From: Adhaeretor mobilis
Lineage (GTDB): Bacteria > Planctomycetota > Planctomycetia > Pirellulales > Lacipirellulaceae
Direction of reading: 5' to 3'
Length of the DNA stretch: 64,000 nt
Assembly: GCF_007741515.1 (NCBI RefSeq)
Contig: NZ_CP036263.1
Coordinates: forward strand, 5,381,178 to 5,445,177
Both the position numbers and the translations under genes were made by a program. The notes beneath the pieces are model-generated. The model was not told the DNA's origin, did not search any database, and was given only the letters and a program-made list of their open reading frames with translations. Positions 40,709 through 50,547 of this stretch are shown piece by piece. Each line of letters opens with the position of its first letter. Positions within the stretch are counted from its first letter, which is position 1.

Positions 40709-43700
40709 ATGGCTAGGTTAACTACCCTTCTACAAAGCATCCTCAACTTGCTCGGTTTAAGGTCACCTAGAAGTGCGACCAGCCTTCCCGACTCAAAGCG
40801 CTCGTTGGATATCGAAACGCTGGAAGAGCGTCGCCTGCTGAGCACCAACCAACTTTACTGGAACCCCGTTAATTCTAAGATCACTATCATCGGATCGGAA
40901 CTGGCCGATACGGCAGTTGTTTCGGAAGCCGTTGCTGGCGAAATCCACGTGAGTTATCAGTTGGCTGGTGAGGAACTCAAGGCTACGTTCGACAAGGCGG
41001 TTGTGAGTTCCATCGTTTTCTATGGTAAGGGGGGCGACGATTCGTTCAGCAACTCGACCGATCTCAGCGTAGTGGCCTTTGGTGATCTGGGTAACGACAC
41101 ATTGCAAGGAGGCTCCGCAAACGACAGGCTTTATGGAGGACTAGGAGCTGATCGCCTGCTCGGCGGCTCTGGTGACGATTCCTTGTATGGCGCTGAAGGC
41201 AACGACGAGCTTCATGGTGAGGAAGGGGATGATTATCTGCTCGCCGGATCGGGAGACGATATACTCTTAGGCCACGACGGAGTCGATTCGCTAATCGGAG
41301 GTTCGGGGAACGATCATCTAGAAGGTGGCCAGGGTAGCGACAGGATGTGGGGCTCAGAAGGAAGCGACGTGCTGCTCGGAAACGAGGGAGTTGATCTACT
41401 ATTCGGCGAAGCAGGTGAAGACACGCTGTTTGGTGGAAGTGAAAACGATGAGCTACGTGGCGGCACAGATGATGACCATCTCTACGGAGGTAAGGGGGCG
41501 GATTATTTGGCTGGAGAATCTGGCGAAGACCTACTCTCGGGCGATGATGGGAATGATGCCCTATACGGAGGCTCAGGCGATGACCAACTCGCCGGGGGAG
41601 AGGGCAATGATATTTTGTATGGATCGACAGGCGATGACAAGCTCTTCGGCGACAACGGTGAAGACCGACTTTATGGAGAGCTCGGCAGCGATGAATTGTC
41701 CGGCGGGATCGGCAACGACCAGCTTAAAGGGGGTGAAGGTAACGATTATTTGATCGGCGAAGCGGGAGACGATTACCTCAGTGGAGCGGAGGGCAACGAT
41801 GTACTGTACGGTCATGCTGGGAACGATACCTTAGTGGCAGGAGCGGGTGACGACAAACTCGTCGGTTTCGAAGGAGATGACCTGCTCTATGGAAACGCAG
41901 GAGATGACAGGATTTTCGGCAACGAAGGCAAGGACCGACTCTATGGCGATACGGGCCACGATACTTTGATTGGTGCTGGAGATGACGACCACCTGGAAGG
42001 CGGCGAAGGGAACGACTATCTAGCCGGGGGAGAAGGCAATGACTATTTAGTCGGGGGCGATGGTGATGATGGTCTCTACGGGCACGCTGGAAACGACTCG
42101 CTCTATGCAGGGCCTGGGAATGATAAACTCGTAGGTTACGAAGGAGATGACCTGCTCTATGGTAGCGTGGGAGACGACCTACTTCTCGGTGACGCAGGCA
42201 AAGACCGACTCTTTGGTGAGGCGGGCCACGATACTTTGATTGGTGCTGGAGATGACGACCACCTGGAAGGCGGCGAAGGGAACGACTATCTAGCCGGGGG
42301 AGAAGGCAATGACTATTTAGTCGGGGGCGATGGTGATGATGGTCTCTACGGGCACGCTGGAAACGACTCGCTCTATGCAGGGCCTGGGAATGATAAACTC
42401 GTAGGTTACGAAGGAGATGACCTGCTCTATGGTAGCGTGGGAGACGACCTACTTCTTGGTGACGCAGGCAAGGACCGACTCTTTGGTGAGGCGGGCCGCG
42501 ATAGGTTGATCGGCGCCGAAGATGACGACTATTTAGTGGGCGGCGAGGACAATGACTATTTAGCAGGGGGAGAGGGCGACGACTATTTAGTCGGGGGCGA
42601 TGGCGATGATAGTCTCTACGGGCACGCTGGAAACGACTCGCTCTATGCAGGGCCTGGGAATGATAAACTCGTAGGTTACGAAGGAGATGACCTGCTCCAT
42701 GGAAACGCGGGAGATGACACGCTCTTCGGAAACGAAGATGATGACCGACTCTATGGCGAGGAGGGACGAGACGCGCTCGGTGGTGGGGCAGGCAACGACA
42801 TGCTAGTTGGTGGCGAAGATGACGACACCCTTTATGGAAATCAGGGCGATGATGTCTTAAACGGCAGCGCTGGCAATGACCTCCTCCAGGGGGACGCAGG
42901 GCAGGACCAACTACGTGGGGGAACCGGCCAAGACTCACTCGCTGGCGGCCTCGGTAACGACGATCTTAGAGGGGGTGAAGGGAACGATTTACTAATTGGA
43001 GATCAGGGGCATGACCTCCTTGATGGAGAGGAAGGAGATGATCTACTTTCTGGTGGCCAAGGGAATGATGAACTGTTGGGAGGCGCTGGCAAGGATGTGT
43101 TGATCGGCGGTACAGGCCTAGATAAGTTGACGGGCTCAGCCGGAGAAGACTTGCTAGTCGGTTCAGATGTGGCTCACGATCTGGCTGCCCTGAACGGTCT
43201 TCAGCAACAATGGGCGGATAGTTCTCCGTACGAATCTCGCATTGCTGCAATCCAGAGTGCCGGCTCAGCAAACGCATTGCAATTGCAAGTGAACGTGTTG
43301 GACGACCATGTCGCTGATGAAATTCTCGGTGGCGGCGATCGCGATTGGATCGTGCTCCCTGGAATCTTGCCGATTTACGACCCCCTGGCCAGCACCAGCG
43401 GCCACAGTCACTCCGCTCATGACCACAGCACGACACCCGGCGGACACCACCACTACTCGACCGAATCGATCGTCGATTACGTACCCGTGGTCGAGGGATT
43501 TGCTCTGATTGACTCGCTCGATCATCTACGCGATATTGCGCCTGACGAGTCCCTGCATACCTTGATCCCCCATGCACGCGACGCCAGCAAACAGGAGGAG
43601 CACCTATCGCTATTCGAACTTGTGCGTTACGACGAGGTCACGCACACCGCACTGGCTGATGGCGACTGGTCTGACTCGAGTATCTGGGAGGACGGTGTGG

Positions 43701-45691
43701 CTCCGCAACCTGGCGCACGTGTGCTGATTCCGGTGGGCGTAGAAGTTCAAGTCGACCAAGTTATCGGCGCGGAACTAGAAACCGTAAGAGTCGATGGCAC
43801 ACTTTCGTTTGCGACTGATGAGGATACTCAGCTAAAGGTGGACACGATGATCGTGTCGGAAGTCGGTAGACTAGAGATCGGCACCGCCGACACCCCGATT
43901 TTCCACGATGTGACTGCCCAGCTCACGTTCACCGACAGAGGTGCGATCGATCGCTCGTGGGATCCGTACGGCATCAGTCGGGGCCTGATTACGCATGGTT
44001 CGGTGGAGATCCACGGTGCGGAGACCACTTCGCATTTGCTCACCTCAGGAGCACTCGCTGCTGGAGCAACTACCTTGCAACTAGAGAGCGTTCCCACGGG
44101 CTGGAACTTGGGTGACCAGATAGTCATCGCCGGTACTTCCAGTGAAGCGGACGAGAGCGAACAGCGAACCATCACGGCCATTGTGGGCAGCACGATTGCC
44201 TTCGCCCCGCTGGACTTCGATCACGCGTTGCCCACACCTAGCGGGCAAGTGCATGTCGCCAACTTGACGCGAAACATTGTCATTAGCTCCGACGCAGATG
44301 AGATCGCCCGCCGAGGCCATGTGATGTTCATGCACAACCGCGATGTCAACGTCAGCTACGCCACGTTCGACAAGCTGGGCCGAACCAACAAGCTCATTTC
44401 CGTGAACGACTCGGAAGTCGATGAGAACTGGGACTTGGTCGCAGGCACCGGTACGAACAATAGGGCCCGCTATGCGATTCACTTCCATCGTAACGGCACC
44501 GTTGCCGATAGCGCGCCTGCCGTGGTTCATGGCAGCGTGGTGACGGATAACGCCGGCTGGGGGTATGTGAACCACAGCAGCTACGTCAACTTCACAGAGA
44601 ATGTTGCCTACGATGTGACTGGCGCGGCCTTCACCACGGAAGTGGGCGACGAGATTGGCAGCTTTGCACGCAACATTGCCATCTCGACCAGTGGCACCGG
44701 AGAAGACCCCGACTCTCGCCAAAGGTTGCAAGACTTCGGTCATGGCGGAGACGGCTTTTGGTTCCAGGGAGCGGGCATCTCGGTCGTGGACAATGTCGCC
44801 AGTGGGTCGCAGGGAAGCGCCTTTTTCTTCTATACACGTGGCTTTGGGTTCGGCGGGCAGCGTGCCCACTTCCCGACTGCAAGTCTGGTAGATCCCTCAA
44901 TCGCTGATGGGCAGAACTCGATCCTGGCAGACCACGTCCCCGTAGTCGCATTCCACGGGAATCAGGGCTATTCCTCGGCTGCTGGGCTGACAGTCCGATA
45001 TCATTTACGGGATGCAACGCACGACGTGCAAAGTGTCTTCAGTGACTCGCAGTTTTACAACAATACGGTAGGAGTTAACCTCCCTTACACCAACCAAACC
45101 GTGCTCCGTAATTTGACGATTGTGAACGATGTCGGCAAATTCGAGGATACTGGGGTGCAATCGAATTTTGTCACTAAGTCAATCGTGTACGACAGTCTTC
45201 ACGTAGCAGGGTACTATCATGGCATACGTGTGGCTCGCGGCGGGGACTCGGTCGTCAACAATGGCTATTTTGAAGCAATAACTGCAATCCACATTAAACC
45301 AGCTGCGAGTGAAAATCGCAAAATTGTTATCCAAGGAAGTCCAATTTTTGCGAAGCCTGCTCCAGAATTATTGGGTAACATAAATCAGCATGAAGTCGTC
45401 GTTGGCTTTAGCGTTGTTGCCAACCACGGAAGTATCAGCCATTTGTTCGCTTCGAATTCTGTGACGCTAAACTATGGAAGCTTCGACAACCAACGGGTCT
45501 ACTTCAACACTCAACTGCCAAATGCAATCCCCTTCCCAGAGTCCGCGGCGCATATTCCTGAGGAGTACATAGGACTCACCACGGCGCAGCTCCGTACGAA
45601 TTTCGGCAAGACAATAGCAGGGGAGATTGCCCCGGACGATACGGTGACACTGCCTCAGATTTTGGGAGTCGTTGGGCTCCCCGGGGCCTAG
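40709..45691 (+). CDS. Giant RTX-repeat surface protein with G8 and beta-helix domains
   Basis: 1660 residues from ATG 40709. The N-terminus carries the planctomycete LEPR-type signal (LDIETLEERRLLS). From about residue 105 to 820 it consists of many RTX nonapeptides of the GGxGNDxLxG type, a calcium-binding beta-roll. A histidine-rich linker (GHSHSAHDHSTTPGGHHHY) follows around residue 905. A G8 domain begins near 981 (ADGDWSDSSIWEDGVAPQPG) and a right-handed beta-helix follows to about residue 1450. G8 proteins include cell-surface and hyaluronan-related enzymes. The protein is probably secreted or surface-attached; no PEP-CTERM tail is visible. A 270-bp DNA repeat at 41953-42762 shows recent growth of the array. 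Confidence 0.94.
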   Translation: MARLTTLLQSILNLLGLRSPRSATSLPDSKRSLDIETLEERRLLSTNQLYWNPVNSKITIIGSELADTAVVSEAVAGEIHVSYQLAGEELKATFDKAVVSSIVFYGKGGDDSFSNSTDLSVVAFGDLGNDTLQGGSANDRLYGGLGADRLLGGSGDDSLYGAEGNDELHGEEGDDYLLAGSGDDILLGHDGVDSLIGGSGNDHLEGGQGSDRMWGSEGSDVLLGNEGVDLLFGEAGEDTLFGGSENDELRGGTDDDHLYGGKGADYLAGESGEDLLSGDDGNDALYGGSGDDQLAGGEGNDILYGSTGDDKLFGDNGEDRLYGELGSDELSGGIGNDQLKGGEGNDYLIGEAGDDYLSGAEGNDVLYGHAGNDTLVAGAGDDKLVGFEGDDLLYGNAGDDRIFGNEGKDRLYGDTGHDTLIGAGDDDHLEGGEGNDYLAGGEGNDYLVGGDGDDGLYGHAGNDSLYAGPGNDKLVGYEGDDLLYGSVGDDLLLGDAGKDRLFGEAGHDTLIGAGDDDHLEGGEGNDYLAGGEGNDYLVGGDGDDGLYGHAGNDSLYAGPGNDKLVGYEGDDLLYGSVGDDLLLGDAGKDRLFGEAGRDRLIGAEDDDYLVGGEDNDYLAGGEGDDYLVGGDGDDSLYGHAGNDSLYAGPGNDKLVGYEGDDLLHGNAGDDTLFGNEDDDRLYGEEGRDALGGGAGNDMLVGGEDDDTLYGNQGDDVLNGSAGNDLLQGDAGQDQLRGGTGQDSLAGGLGNDDLRGGEGNDLLIGDQGHDLLDGEEGDDLLSGGQGNDELLGGAGKDVLIGGTGLDKLTGSAGEDLLVGSDVAHDLAALNGLQQQWADSSPYESRIAAIQSAGSANALQLQVNVLDDHVADEILGGGDRDWIVLPGILPIYDPLASTSGHSHSAHDHSTTPGGHHHYSTESIVDYVPVVEGFALIDSLDHLRDIAPDESLHTLIPHARDASKQEEHLSLFELVRYDEVTHTALADGDWSDSSIWEDGVAPQPGARVLIPVGVEVQVDQVIGAELETVRVDGTLSFATDEDTQLKVDTMIVSEVGRLEIGTADTPIFHDVTAQLTFTDRGAIDRSWDPYGISRGLITHGSVEIHGAETTSHLLTSGALAAGATTLQLESVPTGWNLGDQIVIAGTSSEADESEQRTITAIVGSTIAFAPLDFDHALPTPSGQVHVANLTRNIVISSDADEIARRGHVMFMHNRDVNVSYATFDKLGRTNKLISVNDSEVDENWDLVAGTGTNNRARYAIHFHRNGTVADSAPAVVHGSVVTDNAGWGYVNHSSYVNFTENVAYDVTGAAFTTEVGDEIGSFARNIAISTSGTGEDPDSRQRLQDFGHGGDGFWFQGAGISVVDNVASGSQGSAFFFYTRGFGFGGQRAHFPTASLVDPSIADGQNSILADHVPVVAFHGNQGYSSAAGLTVRYHLRDATHDVQSVFSDSQFYNNTVGVNLPYTNQTVLRNLTIVNDVGKFEDTGVQSNFVTKSIVYDSLHVAGYYHGIRVARGGDSVVNNGYFEAITAIHIKPAASENRKIVIQGSPIFAKPAPELLGNINQHEVVVGFSVVANHGSISHLFASNSVTLNYGSFDNQRVYFNTQLPNAIPFPESAAHIPEEYIGLTTAQLRTNFGKTIAGEIAPDDTVTLPQILGVVGLPGA
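41953..42762. repeat. Three tandem 270-bp units in the RTX gene
   Basis: Units begin at 41953, 42223 and 42493, each with GGGCC followed by a CACGAT or CGCGAT start. The first two are almost identical over 270 bp; the third is diverged. Each encodes 90 residues of RTX repeats. This is a recent in-frame duplication within the array. Confidence 0.9.
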
Positions 45692-45799
45692 CCTTAGTGC
45701 ACCGGTAACGCTCTATTCAGGGAAAATACACTGTAAGCCGCTGGTAACAAAAGCTTTACGTCGATTGCGGCAAGTTGTCGCTCGACAACCCTCGCGGCT

Positions 45800-47893
45800 G
45801 TGCCTAAGATTGCACCTCGGCTAATCGCTCCCGCGACCGGCCCGATCACCTCACCCCGGAGCCTTCTGGCTCGTATGCGTTCCAACCCGGCAGGCCTCTC
45901 CGCGTCGTCACTAGACGGCCCGCGGATCGACGCCGCCTTTCACACCGCGCGGCAAACATTGCTAGCGGCTCGTAACCAAGATGGCGTTTTCGAGGGCCGT
46001 CTCTCCAGCTCGCCGCTTTCCACGGCTACGGCTATTAGTGCGCTCGCGCTGGCGGAGCAACACGTTGACGACGACCAGCACGCTGACGGCAAGACAGATA
46101 CAGCTTGGTTTACCGGCGTCATGATGCGAAATGAGCTGAGCGAACTGTTCACTCAAAGCCTGGGCTACCTGGCAAAACAACAAAACGACGACGGTGGCTG
46201 GGGCGATACGGATCTCAGCCCGTCGAACATTGCGACCACGATGCTCGTCGAGGCGGCGTTCCATCTCACAGGCGTGCCCGCGAAGTACACAGGTATGCTC
46301 GAACGGGCTCAGGAATATGTCAAGGTGCAAGGCGGCGTAGTTGGATTGAGAGACCGCTACGGCCGAGACAAAACATTCGCCGCACCGATTTTGGCCAATT
46401 GCGCCCTCGCCGGCTTGGTCCCCTGGAGCAAAGTTTCCGCCCTGCCCTTCGAGCTGGCCGCGCTACCGCAACGCTGGTACCACAAACTGGGTTTGCCTGT
46501 GGTGAGCTACGCCATTCCGGCACTCGTAGCAATCGGACAAGCGCGGCATCATCACCATCCCACTTGGAATCCGCTCACGAAGTTCCTGCGAGATCGCTCG
46601 AAGCAACGTACACTCGACGTTCTCGAAGAGATACAACCCGCGAGCGGCGGTTTCCTCGAAGCGACGCCACTCACCAGCTTTGTCGTGATGAGCCTCGCCA
46701 GCATTGGGCAAGCTGATTCGTCGGTTGTGCGGAACGGCGTGGAGTTCCTACTCGCGTCAGTGCGTGCCGATGGTAGTTGGCCGATCGATACCAATTTGGC
46801 GACCTGGAACACCTCGCAAGCGGTGAGCGCGCTCGATTGGGAGTTCGATGCAGATTTCACTGGAACGGGCCGACACAAAGAAGGTCACGACGCAGCACCC
46901 ACCGAAGAGGAGTTGCAAACACTCGATTGGTTACTTGATTGCCAGCTGAAGAGGCAGCACCCTTACACCGGAGCCCAAGCGGGTGGTTGGGCGTGGACCG
47001 ATCTGTCCGGCGGCGTGCCCGACGCAGACGATACTTCAGCCGCGCTATTGGCCTTGTCCACTTGGCGAGAACTTTACCCGAATGTGCGCTGCGAGGCGAT
47101 TCAGAAAGCGGCACTCGCTGGTATTGATTGGCTGCTGGATCTACAAAACGCCGATGGTGGCATGCCGACTTTTTGTCGCGGATGGGGGAAGCTTCCCTTT
47201 GACCGTAGCAGCACGGACATCACGGCGCATGCGATCCGGTCCTGGCGCCAATGGCAACAGCAACTTCATCTCAAGCGGAACGACCCGCCGCGTAGCGCAC
47301 GCATCGAAGCGGCAGTGAGCTCGGCTACGCAATTCCTAATTAAGGAACAGAAACCTGACGGCCGCTGGAACCCACTGTGGTTCGGAAATGCCATGCAGCC
47401 AGACGAATCGAATCCCGTCTACGGCACGTCGAAGGTGCTGCTAGCCTTGGAACCTGCCCGCCATGACGCTTGCGGTTTCGCCGTCGACAATGATGTGCTG
47501 GTGAAGGCCGTCAACTGGCTTGCCGGCGTGCAACACGCTTGTGGCGGCTGGGGTGTCGCGGATGTGGCCAAGAAACGCATCACGAAACTGCACCCCAAGG
47601 AAGATGGCCACGCTGTATGTAGTGTCGAGGAAACGGCCCTGGCGGTCGAGGCGTTACTTCCTTGGGCAGGGCAGGATGCAAAGATCGCCCAATCCGTGCA
47701 GCAAGGCGTCGAGTGGCTGTGCGACAGGGTTGAATCGGGCCGGCATACCGAGCCTGCCGCCATCGGTTTCTATTTTGCGAAGCTTTGGTATTATGAAGAG
47801 TTGTACCCGCAGATTTTTGCGACACAGACTTTACGTCATGCTTCCCAGCTAGCGATGCAATCGACCACAGCGGCGCTGGCTGCCACGGTTTAG
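45800..47893 (+). CDS. Squalene-hopene cyclase-family protein
   Basis: 697 residues from GTG 45800. The catalytic motif of the family, DADDT in PDADDTSAALLAL, is at residues 408-412, and several QW-type repeats occur (QQNDDGGWGDTDLSPSN, LQNADGGMPTF, EQKPDGRWNPLWFG, GVQHACGGWGVAD). Squalene-hopene cyclases protonate a linear triterpene with the central aspartate of DXDD. Here the motif is intact, so it may cyclise a polyprenyl substrate. It is followed at 67 bases by a DUF116-prenyl synthase fusion, then a chorismate-lyase-like protein and an FAD reductase, so it likely works on a product of that synthase. The exact substrate is unknown. Confidence 0.9.
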   Translation: MPKIAPRLIAPATGPITSPRSLLARMRSNPAGLSASSLDGPRIDAAFHTARQTLLAARNQDGVFEGRLSSSPLSTATAISALALAEQHVDDDQHADGKTDTAWFTGVMMRNELSELFTQSLGYLAKQQNDDGGWGDTDLSPSNIATTMLVEAAFHLTGVPAKYTGMLERAQEYVKVQGGVVGLRDRYGRDKTFAAPILANCALAGLVPWSKVSALPFELAALPQRWYHKLGLPVVSYAIPALVAIGQARHHHHPTWNPLTKFLRDRSKQRTLDVLEEIQPASGGFLEATPLTSFVVMSLASIGQADSSVVRNGVEFLLASVRADGSWPIDTNLATWNTSQAVSALDWEFDADFTGTGRHKEGHDAAPTEEELQTLDWLLDCQLKRQHPYTGAQAGGWAWTDLSGGVPDADDTSAALLALSTWRELYPNVRCEAIQKAALAGIDWLLDLQNADGGMPTFCRGWGKLPFDRSSTDITAHAIRSWRQWQQQLHLKRNDPPRSARIEAAVSSATQFLIKEQKPDGRWNPLWFGNAMQPDESNPVYGTSKVLLALEPARHDACGFAVDNDVLVKAVNWLAGVQHACGGWGVADVAKKRITKLHPKEDGHAVCSVEETALAVEALLPWAGQDAKIAQSVQQGVEWLCDRVESGRHTEPAAIGFYFAKLWYYEELYPQIFATQTLRHASQLAMQSTTAALAATV

Positions 47894-47960
47894 TCGGCTC
47901 GCAACTAGTATTTCGCCGCTGAGCAGCAATAGTGAACTGACCCTTGAGGCCACACACCCA

Positions 47961-49769
47961 GTGCCGACAAAAACCTCTACGCCTCGAGAAGCTACGCGAA
48001 AAAAGCGTCGTCGTACGAGCCATCTCAAGGATGTGCCCCCCACGCTGGATCTGCGAGAGCAACTTCGCAAAGTGTGCCAGCAAACGGCCGCGAAGCTCGA
48101 TAAGAGCAGCCCACTTTCCAAAGAAGAGCTAGAGCGAATCGCCCGCGGATTGCTCACGGACCAAAATCAACCCGAAGGCTATCTCGGCTGGATTATGGTT
48201 GTGCTCTCTAGCGAGTTCTGGCGAGACCAAGTCGCCGCAACCCCACCTTCGCGACGATTGTTCTTGCTACCGCATTGCCTGAAACATGCCGAAGGTTGCC
48301 CGGCCGATTACGACCAGTTTGGGCTCGATTGCAAGACTTGCGGCGCGTGTAGCATTGCCGACTTTCGCACCCAGGCTGAGGAACTTGGCTATAAGGTACT
48401 CGTGGCTGAGGGCTCGCCGATAGTGATGAAAATCATCGTAAGCGGCTACGTCGATGCGATCGTGGGTGTCGCGTGCTTAAACGTGTTGGAAAAGGCTATC
48501 GACAAAGTACTGTTAGCTGGTATTCCCTGCATGGCGGTGCCCCTGCTCTCTAGCGATTGTCGCAACACCTCGGTCGACGAACCGTGGGTCAGCGAGCTCA
48601 TCGGCATTCAGCAAGCACCGGTCACTACGCAGACAAATACCTATCTGCATCTATTGCGCTCCGCGAGCGGCATGTTTGAAGCTGACGGGCTCAAGAAAAT
48701 CGTTCCTCGCGTGCGCAGCGGACCGTCGCTTGCTGAGATGAACGGCGAAGGCATTGGCGGGCTCGACCCAGTGGCTGCGACCGAAGCCATCTCGCATGAC
48801 TTTCTCGCACGCGGCGGTAAATACGCACGACCATTCATCACGCTGGCTGCCTACGATGCGCTCACTGGCGGTAATGCGACCACTTACGATGGTGCGACAG
48901 CCGCTACCAAGATTCCTAGCTTTGTGAAGAGCGTGGCACTTTCGATCGAGACCTTCCACAAGGCCTCGCTCGTCCATGATGATATCCAAGACGACGACGC
49001 CCACCGTTACGGCGAGCCAACCCTGCACCGCAAGTACGGCACGGCCACGGCGATCAATGTGGGCGACTATCTGATCGGGCTCGGCTATCGACTCGTGAGC
49101 CGCGAAGCTGCCGAAATGGGCGGCGAGACGTGCGCCGACTTACTCGACCGCTTGGCAGATGCTCATTTGCGGCTCAGCGAGGGGCAAGGGGCGGAGCTCC
49201 TATGGCGCGACGCTCGCAATAAACCGCTTAGTCCACTAGACGCGCTGAAGATCTACGCCTTGAAGACGGCTCCCGCGTTTGAGGCAGCTCTGCTATGTGG
49301 CGTGCGTTGTGCACAGCCGCTAGGAGAGCTTGAGGTACCGCTCAAGCAGCTTGCCAAGCATTTAGGCGTTGCGTTCCAAGTACTCAATGATTTGAAGGAC
49401 TGGCACGGGGACGATGACAACAAACTGGCCGCCGGTCTCGACGCATTGGGAGGTCGGCCCACGTTGCTTTGGGCGTTGGCTACCGAATCGCTCGAAGGAG
49501 ATGATCGCGACAGGTTAACTGAACTCGCGGAGAACGATTCGCTCGATAATGCGGTACGCGTCCAAGAAATCCGGCGACTCTACCAACAGGCAGGCGTCTT
49601 CGAGAAAGCCCACCAATTGGTAGATAAGTATCAAGTGCGAGCCGAGCAATTAGCCGACTCGGTTGAGCCTGAACCGCTGCGGCGTTTACTGTACTACTTG
49701 ATCGACACGGTACTTGAGCGGCAAGCGGAGACTGAGCCGGTTCTTGTGACGCCCACGTTAGCGAGTTAG
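47961..49769 (+). CDS. DUF116-polyprenyl synthetase fusion
   Basis: 602 residues. Residues about 60-235 are a DUF116 domain with cysteines at 106 (LPHCLK), 113 and a CKTCGAC cluster near 124-130, suggesting a metal centre. From about 275 a trans-isoprenyl diphosphate synthase follows, with KYARPF and the first aspartate-rich motif HDDIQDDD (Asp340-Asp346). The second aspartate-rich motif reads NDLKDWHGDD (residues 476-485); its first aspartate is Asn. It would elongate allylic diphosphates with isopentenyl diphosphate. The fused DUF116 is unusual and its role is unknown. It lies directly after the cyclase-like gene, so its product may be the cyclase substrate. Confidence 0.92.
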   Translation: MPTKTSTPREATRKKRRRTSHLKDVPPTLDLREQLRKVCQQTAAKLDKSSPLSKEELERIARGLLTDQNQPEGYLGWIMVVLSSEFWRDQVAATPPSRRLFLLPHCLKHAEGCPADYDQFGLDCKTCGACSIADFRTQAEELGYKVLVAEGSPIVMKIIVSGYVDAIVGVACLNVLEKAIDKVLLAGIPCMAVPLLSSDCRNTSVDEPWVSELIGIQQAPVTTQTNTYLHLLRSASGMFEADGLKKIVPRVRSGPSLAEMNGEGIGGLDPVAATEAISHDFLARGGKYARPFITLAAYDALTGGNATTYDGATAATKIPSFVKSVALSIETFHKASLVHDDIQDDDAHRYGEPTLHRKYGTATAINVGDYLIGLGYRLVSREAAEMGGETCADLLDRLADAHLRLSEGQGAELLWRDARNKPLSPLDALKIYALKTAPAFEAALLCGVRCAQPLGELEVPLKQLAKHLGVAFQVLNDLKDWHGDDDNKLAAGLDALGGRPTLLWALATESLEGDDRDRLTELAENDSLDNAVRVQEIRRLYQQAGVFEKAHQLVDKYQVRAEQLADSVEPEPLRRLLYYLIDTVLERQAETEPVLVTPTLAS

Positions 49770-49875
49770 CCGCCAGCTGTTCGCAGTCCCACCCTTAGGC
49801 GGCGAAACCGCAAGCGTAGCGGTTGAAGTGAAGAGATCAAAGACAATCAACCCAGGGGCAAGCAACTCTAAAACC

Positions 49876-50400
49876 ATGCCCGCCGACTACTCCCCACTTG
49901 TTGAGCTGTTCTATGACACGCCTGCCGCGTTGGGCCTGTTCTCTTCCGTCGAGGCGGACGACCTGCCCGAGACATTTAGGTCGCTGCTGGCTCACAACGA
50001 TCACATGACTGTGACGCTCGAAGCGTGGCACAATAGCTTGGTCGATGTGCGGGTGCAACGAGAACATAGTGAGGGGGACGTATACGCCCGCGAAAGCCTG
50101 CTCGCCCGACAACGAGATGGTGGCATCGTACAATACGGCATCATGCGTATCGATCTGGCCGGCCTGCCGGAAATCGTGCGGCTAGAAATCGAGTCGCAAG
50201 CCTTGCCACTAGGGCGAATTCTCATTCGACACCATGTATTGCGTGCCGTTGAACTAATCGGTTTATGGCGAGTGAACCCCAGCGAAATACTGCGGTCAAA
50301 GCTGAAAGCGCCCGAGGGAGCCGCCGTTTATGCCCGCAGTGCCCGCATTTTGGTAGAGGGCACCCCAGCTGTCGAATTGCTAGAAATCGTGACGCAGTAA
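49876..50400 (+). CDS. Chorismate lyase-like protein (UbiC/DUF98 superfamily)
   Basis: 174 residues from ATG 49876; an in-frame GTG at 49828 is possible but less convincing. The segment LLAHNDHMTVTLEAWHN is the motif of the chorismate pyruvate-lyase superfamily, followed by RESLLARQRDGGIVQYGIM and LEIESQALPLGRILI. Family members convert chorismate to 4-hydroxybenzoate and pyruvate; the catalytic glutamate and arginine are plausible but cannot be mapped with certainty. Next to a prenyl synthase and an FAD reductase, the natural guess is a prenylated aromatic product, but that is inference. It also precedes a palindromic repeat element. Confidence 0.75.
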   Translation: MPADYSPLVELFYDTPAALGLFSSVEADDLPETFRSLLAHNDHMTVTLEAWHNSLVDVRVQREHSEGDVYARESLLARQRDGGIVQYGIMRIDLAGLPEIVRLEIESQALPLGRILIRHHVLRAVELIGLWRVNPSEILRSKLKAPEGAAVYARSARILVEGTPAVELLEIVTQ

Positions 50401-50416
50401 ATCAGCTCAGTTTCAC

Positions 50417-50506
50417 TAACCACGAAGATCACGAAGGACACCAAGAGTGGGCTTCAGCATATACCAATGAGCCAACGTCGCCCCCTTAGTGTACTTTGCG
50501 GTTCAG
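50417..50506. repeat. ACCACGAAG-type palindromic element, copy C
   Basis: CTAACCACGAAGATCACGAAGG at the left is partly mirrored by CCTTAGTGTACTTTGCGGTT at the right. A shorter and more decayed member of the ACCACAGAG family. Confidence 0.7.
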
Positions 50507-50547
50507 AACTCCGTCAGTTCTATTTTCTCCTACACGATTGAGATCGC

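Noticed and set aside
41953..42762. Regular DNA repeats considered as a CRISPR array
   Set aside because: The repeats are 270 bp, in frame, and encode RTX motifs; there are no short repeats with unique spacers.
41778..42938. 386-residue arginine/histidine-rich frame opposite the RTX repeats
   Set aside because: It is the complement of a repetitive coding region; the composition is an artefact of GGxGxD codons.
44081..44869. 262-residue minus-strand frame opposite the RTX/G8 gene
   Set aside because: Shadow frame opposite coding sequence of a recognised domain.
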